From an uncultured Bacteroidaceae bacterium (lineage in GTDB: Bacteria; Bacteroidota; Bacteroidia; Bacteroidales; Bacteroidaceae): DNA of 64,000 nucleotides. The DNA lies in NCBI GenBank assembly GCA_934271655.1, contig CAKQRW010000001.1:62001-126000 (forward strand), read 5' to 3'. The position numbers and the translations under genes are program-made. Below, one piece after another: positions 26,257 to 33,956 of this stretch. How positions within the stretch are numbered: the stretch's first letter is position 1; each line of letters begins with the position of its first letter. Below the pieces are notes generated by a model. The model made no database searches. It was not told where the DNA came from and saw nothing but the letters and a program-made list of their open reading frames with translations.

Positions 26257-27216
26257 ATGCAAAAGAACATCCTCCCCACACAGAAGAACATTCTCTTCTC
26301 ACATAAGGAAAACCACCTCACACAGAAGAGCATCCTCATCACAATGGCACTCGCTTTCATCACCCTATTCGCCACTTCATGTGAAAGACTGTCGTGGGAA
26401 GAGGAAGACCCTGCATCAGCCACAGGCAAAGGCACGCCCACATACAATGTCACTTTTCGTGCTGTCTCCTATGAGCAGAACACATTCGAACCCAATACGC
26501 ATACACGCGCGCTACAGCCAATAAGCGAAGTGTGCACACGAATCACGTTAGCAGTATTCAATGAGAACGATGAAAAGGAGAAAGTGGTCAGCCAGACTTA
26601 TGACGACAAGGATTTCGGCACATTCAGCGTAGCTCTGCCAGAGGGCACGCACTATGCGCTCGTTGTAGCTCACAACAGCTCGAAAAATGCCACCGTCACT
26701 TCTGCAGACAAGATAACCTTTGACAGCAACAGAGTGACCGACACCTTCTATGAATACAAGAAAATCACCGTAGGCAGCGCAAGCACCTCAATAGAACTAA
26801 CGGCCAAGCGTGCGGTGGCGATGTTCAGTCTGACCATAAACGATGAGATACCAGCAGAGTGCAAAAAACTGAAATTTTACTACACAGGAGGCTCCAGCAC
26901 CTTCTCCGCCGTCAAGGGATTCGGAAGCGTGAATTCCAGGCAGACAGTGACCCTTGATGTCACTGACGGGCAAAACACCTATAAGGTCTACACCTTTCCA
27001 CATGAGCATTCAGACCAGCTCCGCATGACAGTCACAGCTCTTGACGGGTCTGACAATGCCATCGCCATAAGAGAATTCACCGATGTGCCAGTGACAGTAA
27101 ACAAGGTCACAGAATATTCTGGCGACTTCTTTGATGGCAAAACGGAAACAAGGACCAATAAGGTCTCGATTGCCGCAGATGCCCAATGGGCTGACACCAT
27201 CAAGCATTCGTTTTAG
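26257..27216 (+). CDS. Fimbrillin/Mfa2-like lipoprotein
   Basis: The ATG at 26257 is chosen because an earlier in-frame start would overlap the upstream terminator. The 319-residue product has an unusually long N-terminal segment in which QKNIL, QKNIL and QKSIL recur, then a hydrophobic stretch and lipobox FATSC. The mature part has RITLAVFNENDEKEKV, then a TFSVALPEGTHYALVVAHNS segment and a second beta domain, which resembles FimB/Mfa2-type or fimbrillin-family proteins that anchor or form type V pili. The family assignment is by general pattern, so it is moderate. It stands alone: a terminator lies before it and a repeat-rich gap after it. Confidence 0.65.
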   Translation: MQKNILPTQKNILFSHKENHLTQKSILITMALAFITLFATSCERLSWEEEDPASATGKGTPTYNVTFRAVSYEQNTFEPNTHTRALQPISEVCTRITLAVFNENDEKEKVVSQTYDDKDFGTFSVALPEGTHYALVVAHNSSKNATVTSADKITFDSNRVTDTFYEYKKITVGSASTSIELTAKRAVAMFSLTINDEIPAECKKLKFYYTGGSSTFSAVKGFGSVNSRQTVTLDVTDGQNTYKVYTFPHEHSDQLRMTVTALDGSDNAIAIREFTDVPVTVNKVTEYSGDFFDGKTETRTNKVSIAADAQWADTIKHSF

Positions 27217-27274
27217 CCAGAAACAGAGCAAACATAGGGATCGCTGCTTGTAAATGGCAGGATAAGGCATCGCT

Positions 27275-27309
27275 ATCCTTAGGATGAGGAATCACAATCC
27301 TTAGGATGA
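27275..27309. repeat. Paired 11-bp palindromes
   Basis: ATCCTTAGGAT, a perfect palindrome around its central base, occurs at 27275-27285 and again at 27297-27307, both followed by GA. The step of 22 bases is two helical turns, which would place two bound dimers on one face of the DNA. Confidence 0.8.
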
Positions 27310-27412
27310 TTTGACCGCTTCACGCAAAGGATCACGACAGCAAAATACAAAGAACCAGACTGCGTAATGCAAAAAGCCAGACTGCGCATATCTACGGTCA
27401 ATCATGTACAAA

Positions 27413-27527
27413 GTGCCAAAAGTGCCAAAAGTGCCAAAGTGCCAAAACATGGTAAATATATACAAAATAAGTAATATTGACTATTTAGACAAGGATTTGG
27501 CACTTGGCACTTTGGCACTTTTGGCAC
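27413..27527. repeat. Inverted arrays of an 8-base unit
   Basis: GTGCCAAA begins at 27413, 27422, 27431 and 27439. Its reverse complement TTTGGCAC begins at 27496, 27511 and 27520, with a shorter TTGGCAC at 27504. The two arrays are about 48 bases apart and could form a long imperfect hairpin. Confidence 0.9.
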
Positions 27528-27670
27528 TTTCGCCTGGTAAAACCTCCTACGGTTGTCACGCCTTGCATTACAATAAGACGCAAGCTGCCAGCCAGACCTA
27601 TATGCAGACAGCACATCTGGATATGCCTTGCCATTCGACAAAGGATGTCTTTATGAATCTCATATAACAG

Positions 27671-27778
27671 AACTGCAAGAGGGCATGAAGAACTGCAAGA
27701 GGGCATGAAGAAAAGAAACAGCACATGAAAAGAAACAGCACATGAAAAGAAGCAGCACATGAAAAGAAGCAGTACATG
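27671..27778. repeat. Two 20-bp and four 17-bp tandem repeats
   Basis: The 20-bp unit AACTGCAAGAGGGCATGAAG occupies 27671-27690 and 27691-27710 without change. It is followed directly by four 17-bp units, AAAAGAAACAGCACATG at 27711 and 27728, and single-base variants at 27745 and 27762. Confidence 0.93.
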
Positions 27779-27925
27779 TAAAACAGCAAGAGGGCACGCT
27801 GAAAAGCCGCAAGGCCTTAGGCGTGTCCTCTCGTCATGTGCATTCATGCACAATTATTCTTCACATTCATTCATGCGCTATTTGTCATTTGTGTTCATCA
27901 TGCCACATTACCTTCATATAGTCCT

Positions 27926-28807
27926 TTACACGACCTCGCCGCTCTTCTTCTTTCTTGCAGCAATCATGATGTAGGCCAGCAAGATGATGAACGCCGCCAA
28001 GATGATGACCATCTGCATGGTGTACTTCTCAGGCTCTATCCAGAACTCATGGAAGAAGTCGAGCCTACCAAGCACTTCCACCGGCACCCAGAAGACAATG
28101 ACCGTAGCTATCGCCATGCGGATGTTAGCTCCCCATGAAGGCAAGCGCAGCTGCTTGCGGAACATGAAAAGGCTGCCAATAAAGCATCCCGCAGCCACGA
28201 TAGAGGTGACGGGGTGATGGTCGCCGAGGAAATTCTTGTCATAGCAGAACATCAGGAGGAGATAGCTTGACCACAGGATCATGATAAGCTCCATGAAAGT
28301 CACGATAGATGTGTGGCGTGTCATAGGGCGCACCACAATCTCATCCTTCCTGCCGCGGAAACACACACGCTGAATCCAGCTGATGAAGTTGCACCCGTTC
28401 TTTGTGGAGAAGATGTAAAGAGTCATCACCATCGCCCACAGGCCAAAAGTGGCAGGGAGGATGAGATACTCAGGGCGCGTGACCACCTCTCCGTTCTCTA
28501 TCTCCGGCTGCGTGCCGTAACGAGTGGCATAATACTGGAAGAGGAACTCAATCCATCCTGTCCAGAACAAGAGTCCTCCAAAGAGTCCCCACAGTGTCTG
28601 TTTCGTATCGCCCTTGACAAACACTCCAATGATGACCATGATGAGCCCCACCAGTCCCATATAGAAACCCGCTTGGTGCACGCTGGCCTCACTCATAGTC
28701 TTTTCCATTATCATCATGAGCGCATGGCCCAGAGGCATGGTGAAAAGCACCACAAGGAATGATGCTATAGTCTTCCACCAATAGTTTTTCTTCATACTTT
28801 CTTTCAT
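27926..28807 (-). CDS. Multi-pass membrane protein of unknown function
   Basis: The start at 28807 (MKESMKKNYWWK) is chosen because the promoter -7 box at 28836 rules out a longer frame; 28795 is a close alternative. The roughly 293-residue product has about seven membrane helices, for example SFLVVLFTMPLGHALMMIM near the N-terminus and MVIILAAFIILLAYIMIAA at the C-terminus, and ends in a basic tail. I do not recognise a family. It lies downstream of a PepSY membrane protein gene on the same strand, 140 bases away, and both genes have the same upstream 21-base element, so they are probably co-regulated. A role in membrane redox or metal handling would be a guess. Confidence 0.78.
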   Translation of the reverse strand: MKESMKKNYWWKTIASFLVVLFTMPLGHALMMIMEKTMSEASVHQAGFYMGLVGLIMVIIGVFVKGDTKQTLWGLFGGLLFWTGWIEFLFQYYATRYGTQPEIENGEVVTRPEYLILPATFGLWAMVMTLYIFSTKNGCNFISWIQRVCFRGRKDEIVVRPMTRHTSIVTFMELIMILWSSYLLLMFCYDKNFLGDHHPVTSIVAAGCFIGSLFMFRKQLRLPSWGANIRMAIATVIVFWVPVEVLGRLDFFHEFWIEPEKYTMQMVIILAAFIILLAYIMIAARKKKSGEVV

Positions 28808-28835
28808 TGTTTTTAAGTCTGTTAAAATCTGGCTG

Positions 28836-28843
28836 CAAAGGTA
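28836..28843 (-). promoter_or_regulatory. Promoter -7 box of the multi-pass membrane protein gene
   Basis: On the minus strand this is TACCTTTG, with a -33 TTG at 28864-28866, 20 bases upstream, which is the expected spacing. It lies 29 bases before the start codon. Confidence 0.82.
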
Positions 28844-28861
28844 CGAAGATTCCCTATAGCG

Positions 28862-28882
28862 CACAATACTCAAAAATGGTGA
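28862..28882 (-). promoter_or_regulatory. Shared 21-base promoter element, copy 1
   Basis: On the plus strand it reads CACAATAC, two variable bases, then AAAAATGGTGA. It matches the element at 30556-30576 at 19 of 21 positions and lies 18 bases from its -7 box, the same distance as in that copy. It overlaps the -33 region and extends upstream, a position suited to an activator or repressor. Confidence 0.7.
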
Positions 28883-28947
28883 AAAAAGACACTTTGAAAC
28901 CCAGAGAGAAAGTGTCCGCTCACCATTTATGACTATATAGCAGCCTC

Positions 28948-30489
28948 CTACATCTGCTTCTTTCCTGCTTTCTTTCTTCTGCGTATGGCATAGCCAGACC
29001 ACAGGCACCATATAGCCGCAAGACCTGTGAAGAAGACAAATATGTATGTGGCTATATTGCCGATGAAGAAGCGTCCGGTATGTATCTCAAGAGCCACATT
29101 CCACAGCGACATGGGCAGTGTGTCCATCCATTCGGGCTGGCTGACAAAGTCTTCAGCTCCATTCTGGTATTCTGCGACAACAGTTTTCTTCTCACCAGAG
29201 TGTGAGCTGAAGTGCTGGCTCAACCCGGAAATGGCCTTCTTTCCGAACGGCGCTCCAGCCTTCCTCGGCGCCACCTCTCCAGTAAAGTAGTCGGTGGCCG
29301 TGCCTTTGGAACGGTCCCAGCGGAAGAGTCCGCTGAACGAGCCGCAGAGCCAGTCGCCGCCGGCATCCTTTTCCATCACGTTAAGTCCCATGACACTGAC
29401 GGGGAAAGGAGCCTCAACCTTCTCAATGATTATCTTTTTCACGTCAACACCGCCATCAGCTCCAATCCTCATTCCTCTCACTGAGCAGAAGCCCTCCGAG
29501 GTGGAGAGCAGCCAGTCATGCCTGCTGTCGTCATAGCGGATGACACGCAACTTATCGTTCCACGGATTGTCGCTGCTCAACATTGTTCCAGGCAAGGGCG
29601 GCACCTTGGTCAATGCCAGCGCTATCAGCACCGGCGGGCGCAGGCACCATCCTGTGATGGCTATGAAGAGTGTGAGCGCCATCGTGTACTTGCCCACATT
29701 GTCGTGCAGGGAGAATGACGAGCGGAACACGCCCTGGCCATTGTGCCATCTCTTTATGTACTTCGGCATTATCCAGCACAGCAGCCCGGTCACGCACAGC
29801 AGAATGAGCAGCAAGGCGATGGCGTCGACAATGAGTTTGCCCGTCATGCCGAAGAGCTCACCGCTATGCAGAAGCCACATGACACGAAACGCTGTTGTGG
29901 TCTTCTCGTAGCCGGCAGGCGCAGGAAGCTGCACGCGCCCAAAGGTCTTGTATGGCGGAACGGCCATATATACGAACGAGCGGCTCAGCACCACAAGCGT
30001 GTCGCCATGCATGGCCACATCCGTCAGTTTGTCTCCATCCTCAACATCCAGCGCCTGCCTGTGCCATTCGCCATGCACTCCGAAACGGTACAGTGCCAGA
30101 GGCGAGACAGCAAACATCGGTATGTCACGATGGGCGGTGATGGTGTCGGCATGCGCCTCTACCGCCACGTTCCTTATCTGCCGCCAGTCAGCTCCCTCTG
30201 GCAGTCCCCTGTTGAAATCTCTGAACGAAGAGCCTATGGTGTCTGCAGTCCACATGCCACTGTTGCCATAGACGAGCACATGGTCCTTTACCCTGACGCT
30301 TCCACGCAGCAGCCCTCCGTTCCAGTTGGCATACAAGTATCTGCCCGGAAGATGGGCACGGCTGATGTTCACGCCGCTGATGAGCGAGCGGTGGTTGAGC
30401 AGTATGCCCGACACACAGAACATGAGCATAAAAAAGCATATAGCAAGTCCGAACCACTTATGGTGCTTTCTCCATTTCTTTTTTTCCAT
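28948..30489 (-). CDS. PepSY-associated TM helix membrane protein
   Basis: The 513-residue protein begins MEKKKWRKHHKWFGLAICFF with the N-terminal helix of PepSY_TM proteins, followed by a periplasmic domain (about 45-205), helices near 215-240 and 270-290, a second soluble domain with WD-like motifs (about 300-455) and a last helix near 475-500 with a basic tail. HHKW and LHDNVGKY contain His residues placed as in haem-binding members. Family members include siderophore or metal reductases. It is separate from the PepSY gene of the B12-controlled locus and shares little beyond the topology. Its own promoter lies 40 bases upstream with the shared 21-base element. Confidence 0.83.
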   Translation of the reverse strand: MEKKKWRKHHKWFGLAICFFMLMFCVSGILLNHRSLISGVNISRAHLPGRYLYANWNGGLLRGSVRVKDHVLVYGNSGMWTADTIGSSFRDFNRGLPEGADWRQIRNVAVEAHADTITAHRDIPMFAVSPLALYRFGVHGEWHRQALDVEDGDKLTDVAMHGDTLVVLSRSFVYMAVPPYKTFGRVQLPAPAGYEKTTTAFRVMWLLHSGELFGMTGKLIVDAIALLLILLCVTGLLCWIMPKYIKRWHNGQGVFRSSFSLHDNVGKYTMALTLFIAITGWCLRPPVLIALALTKVPPLPGTMLSSDNPWNDKLRVIRYDDSRHDWLLSTSEGFCSVRGMRIGADGGVDVKKIIIEKVEAPFPVSVMGLNVMEKDAGGDWLCGSFSGLFRWDRSKGTATDYFTGEVAPRKAGAPFGKKAISGLSQHFSSHSGEKKTVVAEYQNGAEDFVSQPEWMDTLPMSLWNVALEIHTGRFFIGNIATYIFVFFTGLAAIWCLWSGYAIRRRKKAGKKQM

Positions 30490-30529
30490 ATTATACAGTT
30501 GTTAAAAAAAACATATGTTTTTGAATGTG

Positions 30530-30537
30530 CAAAGGTA
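30530..30537 (-). promoter_or_regulatory. Promoter -7 box of the PepSY gene
   Basis: On the minus strand this reads TACCTTTG with a -33 TTG 20 bases upstream (30558-30560). It lies 41 bases before the start codon. Confidence 0.82.
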
Positions 30538-30555
30538 CGGCTTTTGTTCATAATA

Positions 30556-30576
30556 CACAATACCGAAAAATGGTGA
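30556..30576 (-). promoter_or_regulatory. Shared 21-base promoter element, copy 2
   Basis: This is the second copy of the element found at 28862-28882, with 19 of 21 bases identical and the same 18-base gap to the -7 box. It spans the -33 box. Confidence 0.7.
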
Positions 30577-30647
30577 TTTACATCTTTAATCTTGTCCTTT
30601 TGCCATGTTTTGCACATCTTTATTATTAGCATACGGTTTATTTTGGC

Positions 30648-30655
30648 TAAATTTG
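30648..30655 (+). promoter_or_regulatory. Candidate promoter -7 box of the M18 aminopeptidase gene
   Basis: TAAATTTG fits TAnnTTTG and lies 61 bases before the start. No clear -33 box was found. Confidence 0.5.
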
Positions 30656-30715
30656 CACTGTATTTGCACAATTGCATGACAAACGCAAGCATAACCCAAC
30701 GTAAACGTAATATAA

Positions 30716-32011
30716 ATGAGCACACATTCTATAGATAGACTCCTGGCATTTCTCGATGCCTCACCTGTGAATTTTCTTGCGGTGGACAACTGCGCCAAAC
30801 TTTTAGACGATGCAGGATACCGCCGCATAGACCCATGCAAGCCTGTAGGCCAGGTGAAAGCTGGCGACAAGCTGTATGTCACAAAAAACGACTCTTCCAT
30901 CTACGCTTTCCACATAGGCAACAAGACCATGGACGAGGCAGGATTCCACATGATATGCGCTCATGCCGATTCGCCCACTTTCCGCGTCAAGCCCAATGCT
31001 GAGATGGCCTGCGAGGGAGGCATAGTGAAACTGAACACCGAGGTGTACGGCGGCCCCATCATGTCCACATGGTTCGACCGTCCTCTCACCCTTGCAGGAA
31101 GAGTGGTGGTGAGAGGCTCGGACATCATGCATCCTTCTACCAAGCTGCTGCATGTCAAGCGTCCTCTCTTGCAGATAAGCAACCTTGCCATCCATTTCAA
31201 CCGCGCTGTGAACGACGGTGTGAAGCTGAGCAAGCAGAAAGACATGCAGCCTATACTTGGCATAATAAATGACACCTGCGAGAAAAGCAACATGCTCGTC
31301 AACCTTATATGCGGCGAGCTGGACGTCAGTGCTGACGACATACTCGACTTCGACCTTTATCTGGCCGATGCCACACCAGCCTGCCGCTTCGGAGTGCATG
31401 ATGAGTTCATATCCTCCGGCCGCCTTGACGACCTGTCCATGTGCTACGCTGGCATCGAGGCTCTGCTGGCCTCTCCGCAGACAGACGAGACAAAAGTTCT
31501 GGCCATCTTCGACAATGAGGAGACCGGCTCGCAGACCAAGCAAGGCGCAGGCAGCCCCTTCCTGGCATCCATGCTCCGCAGGCTTGTCATGGCCCAAGGA
31601 GGCGGCGAGGAGGCTTTTCTCCAGGCCGTCGAACGGTCTTTCATGGTCTCGGCCGACAATGCCCATGCATGGCATCCCAACTACAGCGAGAAGTATGACC
31701 CGACCAATCATCCAGTGCTCGGCGGCGGCCCCGTGATAAAGTTCAACGCTGCGCAGAAATATGCTAGCGACGCAGTCTCCGCTGCCGTCTTCGCAGAGGT
31801 GTGCAAGGCCGCAGGAGTGCCAAGCCAGCGGTTTGTCAACCACAGCGATGTGGCAGGAGGAAGCACACTCGGCAACATTCTCGCGTCGTCGATTCCTGTG
31901 AATGGAGTAGACATGGGCAACGCCATACTGGCCATGCACAGTTGCCGCGAGACAGGCAGCGTGGCCGACCATGAGTATTGCGTGAAAGCTTTCACAAAGT
32001 TCTTCAGTTGA
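30716..32011 (+). CDS. apeB: M18 family aminopeptidase (aspartyl aminopeptidase type)
   Basis: The 431-residue protein matches the M18 family along its length. Metal and active-site motifs include ICAHADSPTFRVKP near residue 84, GRLDDLSMCYAG, DNEETGSQTKQGAGS and the C-terminal GSTLGNILASSIP and MGNAILAMHSCRE. These enzymes are cytosolic dinuclear zinc or cobalt peptidases that remove acidic or other N-terminal residues; no signal peptide is present. The gene stands between the divergent PepSY gene and a CE8 pectinesterase and seems to be a single unit. It could complete breakdown of peptides imported by the SusCD operon, but the location does not prove this. Confidence 0.93.
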   Translation: MSTHSIDRLLAFLDASPVNFLAVDNCAKLLDDAGYRRIDPCKPVGQVKAGDKLYVTKNDSSIYAFHIGNKTMDEAGFHMICAHADSPTFRVKPNAEMACEGGIVKLNTEVYGGPIMSTWFDRPLTLAGRVVVRGSDIMHPSTKLLHVKRPLLQISNLAIHFNRAVNDGVKLSKQKDMQPILGIINDTCEKSNMLVNLICGELDVSADDILDFDLYLADATPACRFGVHDEFISSGRLDDLSMCYAGIEALLASPQTDETKVLAIFDNEETGSQTKQGAGSPFLASMLRRLVMAQGGGEEAFLQAVERSFMVSADNAHAWHPNYSEKYDPTNHPVLGGGPVIKFNAAQKYASDAVSAAVFAEVCKAAGVPSQRFVNHSDVAGGSTLGNILASSIPVNGVDMGNAILAMHSCRETGSVADHEYCVKAFTKFFS

Positions 32012-32027
32012 GCTGGAAAAGAGAATG

Positions 32028-32106
32028 TGACCGATAGAGAGAGTGCGGCAATTATGACAGCAGCCCACCTTGATACTATAAAATGATTCTGAACACCTAC
32101 TTATGC
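32028..32106. repeat. Dispersed repeat, copy A
   Basis: The sequence from TGACCGATAGAGAGAGTGC to CACCTACTTATGCAC shares an ordered series of blocks with 45728-45790: TGACCGA, GAGAGAGTGC, GATAC followed by ATAAAAT, and CCTACTTAT. The middle is diverged with small gaps. A shorter related piece occurs at 33694-33722. This copy ends over the start codon of the CE8 gene. Confidence 0.7.
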
Positions 32107-33437
32107 ACACATTAGAGAGACGTGCCCTGCTCGTCTGCCTGTGCCTCAGCAGCCTTCTGGCGATGACAGCTCAGACACCAGACAGCTTAGGGCGCATACG
32201 CTACAAGTATGATTTCATCGTGCCAGACAATGGCAACTTTGTGGCAGCCATCAAGGCAGCCAACCATCGCAAGGACAAAGGCAAGAGATTCCGCATCTTC
32301 GTGAAGTCGAGCATGTACCGCATCAAGGGAGAGGGCAACCCTATCAAAATCACGGAAAAGGGCAAGGAAATGACCATACCGAGCCCGATGACTGTACTCA
32401 CAGCCCCCAACACAAGCATTTGCGGCGAGGGCTACAAGCACACGCAGATAGAGTCAATGCCCATGCACGAGGGCATCAGTTGCACCTCCACGCTGTTCCT
32501 CAACGGGGCGGACAGCACTTACATCCAGGACATAGAGCTGTGGTCCAACTACAGGAATGACATCAACGCCTATGCCAACCGGGCCGTGGCTCTCAACGAG
32601 AAGAACTGCAAGGGAAACATCTTCAAGAATCTCTCGCTCATGAGCACCCAGGACACATACTACACCAATGATGGCGGCACCACATATCTGGAAGACTGCA
32701 CCATCAAGGGGACAGTGGACTTCATCTGCGGCGGCGGCACCATCTATTTCAACAGATGCAACATCGAGCTACGCTCACGCGGCGACACGGGCAAACGTGA
32801 CGTGATATGCGCCCCAGCCACCGAAGCGTTCCGCCGCTATGGCTACGTCTTCAACAGTTGCTCCATATATGGCGACTCAGCGCAGAACTGCCGCTACATG
32901 CTTGGCAGGCCATGGAAAAATGCTCCGCAAGCCGTGTTCATAGGCACCGTTATGGAGATGCAGCCCGACAGCACAGGCTGGACAGAAATGCACGGGACAC
33001 TTCCGCGGCTATTCGCAGAGTACGAGAGCATGGACAGCGGTTTCCAACTCGTCTCTACCAGCGGGCGCCGCCAGCAGTTCAAGGACAAGAACAATGTCAT
33101 CTCAACCATGAGGCACAGCACGCTGCTGACTGCTGACGAAGCAGACTACTATGACGTGGACAGCGTCTTTCCCGGATGGCATCCTGAAGAGAAGACCGTG
33201 CTCATAGACCCTCCGGCTGTACAGATTAAAGGACGCGGCAGCATCTATTGGGAAGAAGTCCCAGAGGCCTGCCTGTATGCCGTATGCAAGAACCGCGATG
33301 TGGTGGCATTCACCACGGAGCCACACTATAATGTGCCACGCGGCACGGCTGAAGGCTCATGCTACTCCATCCGCTGCGCTAATTTCTATGGGGGACTGGG
33401 CAGCATGAGCAATGAGGTGGTATACCCCAACAGATAA
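32103..33437 (+). CDS. CE8 family pectinesterase
   Basis: The 444-residue protein has a signal peptide (about 1-23, ending MTAQ) and a right-handed parallel beta helix. Family motifs are present: STQDTYY with Gln183 and Asp184, GTVDFICGGG with Asp206, and LGRPW with Arg269 and Trp271; these are the two catalytic Asp and the substrate-binding Arg and Trp of pectin methylesterases. An extra region of about 90 residues at the C-terminus resembles a fibronectin-like fold. The enzyme removes methyl groups from homogalacturonan, which lets lyases and hydrolases act. It is not next to other pectin genes, although GH43 and GH127 genes lie at the window ends. The upstream repeat copy A overlaps its start. 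Confidence 0.92.
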   Translation: MHTLERRALLVCLCLSSLLAMTAQTPDSLGRIRYKYDFIVPDNGNFVAAIKAANHRKDKGKRFRIFVKSSMYRIKGEGNPIKITEKGKEMTIPSPMTVLTAPNTSICGEGYKHTQIESMPMHEGISCTSTLFLNGADSTYIQDIELWSNYRNDINAYANRAVALNEKNCKGNIFKNLSLMSTQDTYYTNDGGTTYLEDCTIKGTVDFICGGGTIYFNRCNIELRSRGDTGKRDVICAPATEAFRRYGYVFNSCSIYGDSAQNCRYMLGRPWKNAPQAVFIGTVMEMQPDSTGWTEMHGTLPRLFAEYESMDSGFQLVSTSGRRQQFKDKNNVISTMRHSTLLTADEADYYDVDSVFPGWHPEEKTVLIDPPAVQIKGRGSIYWEEVPEACLYAVCKNRDVVAFTTEPHYNVPRGTAEGSCYSIRCANFYGGLGSMSNEVVYPNR

Positions 33438-33541
33438 GGGGCGACGGGCTTCACCGCTGCATGAAAACGACCCATGCTGGCAGGAGCTACAGCACAGAAT
33501 ATAAGGTTGCCTGACATGCAGGTGTGTGGCACTCATTGCCA

Positions 33542-33566
33542 CTGCCTGTAAAGGCAGCCTTTTTTG
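33542..33566 (+). terminator. Probable intrinsic terminator of the CE8 gene
   Basis: CTGCCT and AGGCAG form a 6-bp stem around GTAA, followed by CC and six Ts. It lies about 105 bases past the CE8 stop. Confidence 0.7.
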
Positions 33567-33626
33567 CGCTGGTGCGACAGAAATTTTTTTCTGGTGCGAC
33601 AGAAAAAAATTTCTGTCGCACCAGCG
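33567..33626. repeat. 24-bp perfect inverted repeat with a third copy in its loop
   Basis: Arms 33567-33590 and 33603-33626 are perfect reverse complements. The 12-base loop CTGGTGCGACAG repeats the core of the left arm. Thus three copies of CTGGTGCGACAG occur in 60 bases, two direct and one inverted, with runs of T and A at the arm bases. Confidence 0.95.
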
Positions 33627-33760
33627 TTAAAACAGGTGTCTCACCAAACAATCTGCAGATGCCTATACAGAAGCCACAGCAAACACGAGAACATCTTACT
33701 TTGATGCCCTAAAATAATCTTGAGCTCATGCTTATATGAAAATGATTTTGAGCACCAGCA

Positions 33761-33855
33761 TATAATCTTTCTCCATGATTATGCAAGTTTGAGCAGCAGG
33801 GGTGTTATACTCTTTTTATTTTGTTGTTTATAATCTTTCTCCATGATTATGCAAG
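33761..33855. promoter_or_regulatory. Duplicated 27-bp operator-like element upstream of the copper ATPase
   Basis: A perfect 27-bp direct repeat lies at 33761-33787 and 33829-33855. Each contains ATAATC, nine bases TTTCTCCAT, then GATTAT, an inverted repeat of the type bound by dimeric regulators (arms 33762-33767 with 33777-33782, and 33830-33835 with 33845-33850). The second copy ends 20 bases before the -7 box, where the -33 box would be. Confidence 0.75.
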
Positions 33856-33875
33856 CCGCTTACCTCCGAAAGCCG

Positions 33876-33883
33876 TAACTTTG
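33876..33883 (+). promoter_or_regulatory. Promoter -7 box of the copper ATPase gene
   Basis: TAACTTTG fits TAnnTTTG and lies 73 bases before the start codon. The expected -33 position falls at the end of the second 27-bp repeat, which has no TTG. Confidence 0.7.
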
Positions 33884-33956
33884 CATACGATAAAGCCATA
33901 AGGGCACGCAACCAGCCTTGCAGCCCAATCAATTTTAATTTTTATACATAAGAGGA

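Larger units (their letters stand above)
27217..27925. other. 709-base repeat-rich intergenic region
   Basis: No credible gene was found. From left to right it contains two ATCCTTAGGAT palindromes 22 bases apart (27275-27309), a repeated CCAGACTGCG pair also 22 bases apart (27355 and 27377), four GTGCCAAA units facing four TTTGGCAC units (27413-27527), two 20-bp and four 17-bp tandem repeats (27671-27778), and a third partial copy of the 20-bp unit at 27782-27799. A 122-codon frame on the minus strand across the repeats is a low-complexity artefact. Confidence 0.75.
33438..33956. other. 519-base intergenic region with repeats and copA promoter
   Basis: No gene is credible here. It holds a terminator-like hairpin (33542-33566), a 60-base palindrome (33567-33626), a related piece of the dispersed repeat (33694-33722), two copies of a 27-bp operator-like repeat and the promoter for the copper ATPase. 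Confidence 0.75.

Noticed and set aside
27485..27853. A minus-strand frame with repeated FMCCFFS-type sequence
   Set aside because: It simply translates the 17-bp tandem repeats and has no sign of real coding.
30803..32110. A 435-codon open frame on the minus strand opposite the M18 aminopeptidase
   Set aside because: It is antisense to a well-conserved gene, has no family motif and arises from the high-GC third positions of the true gene.
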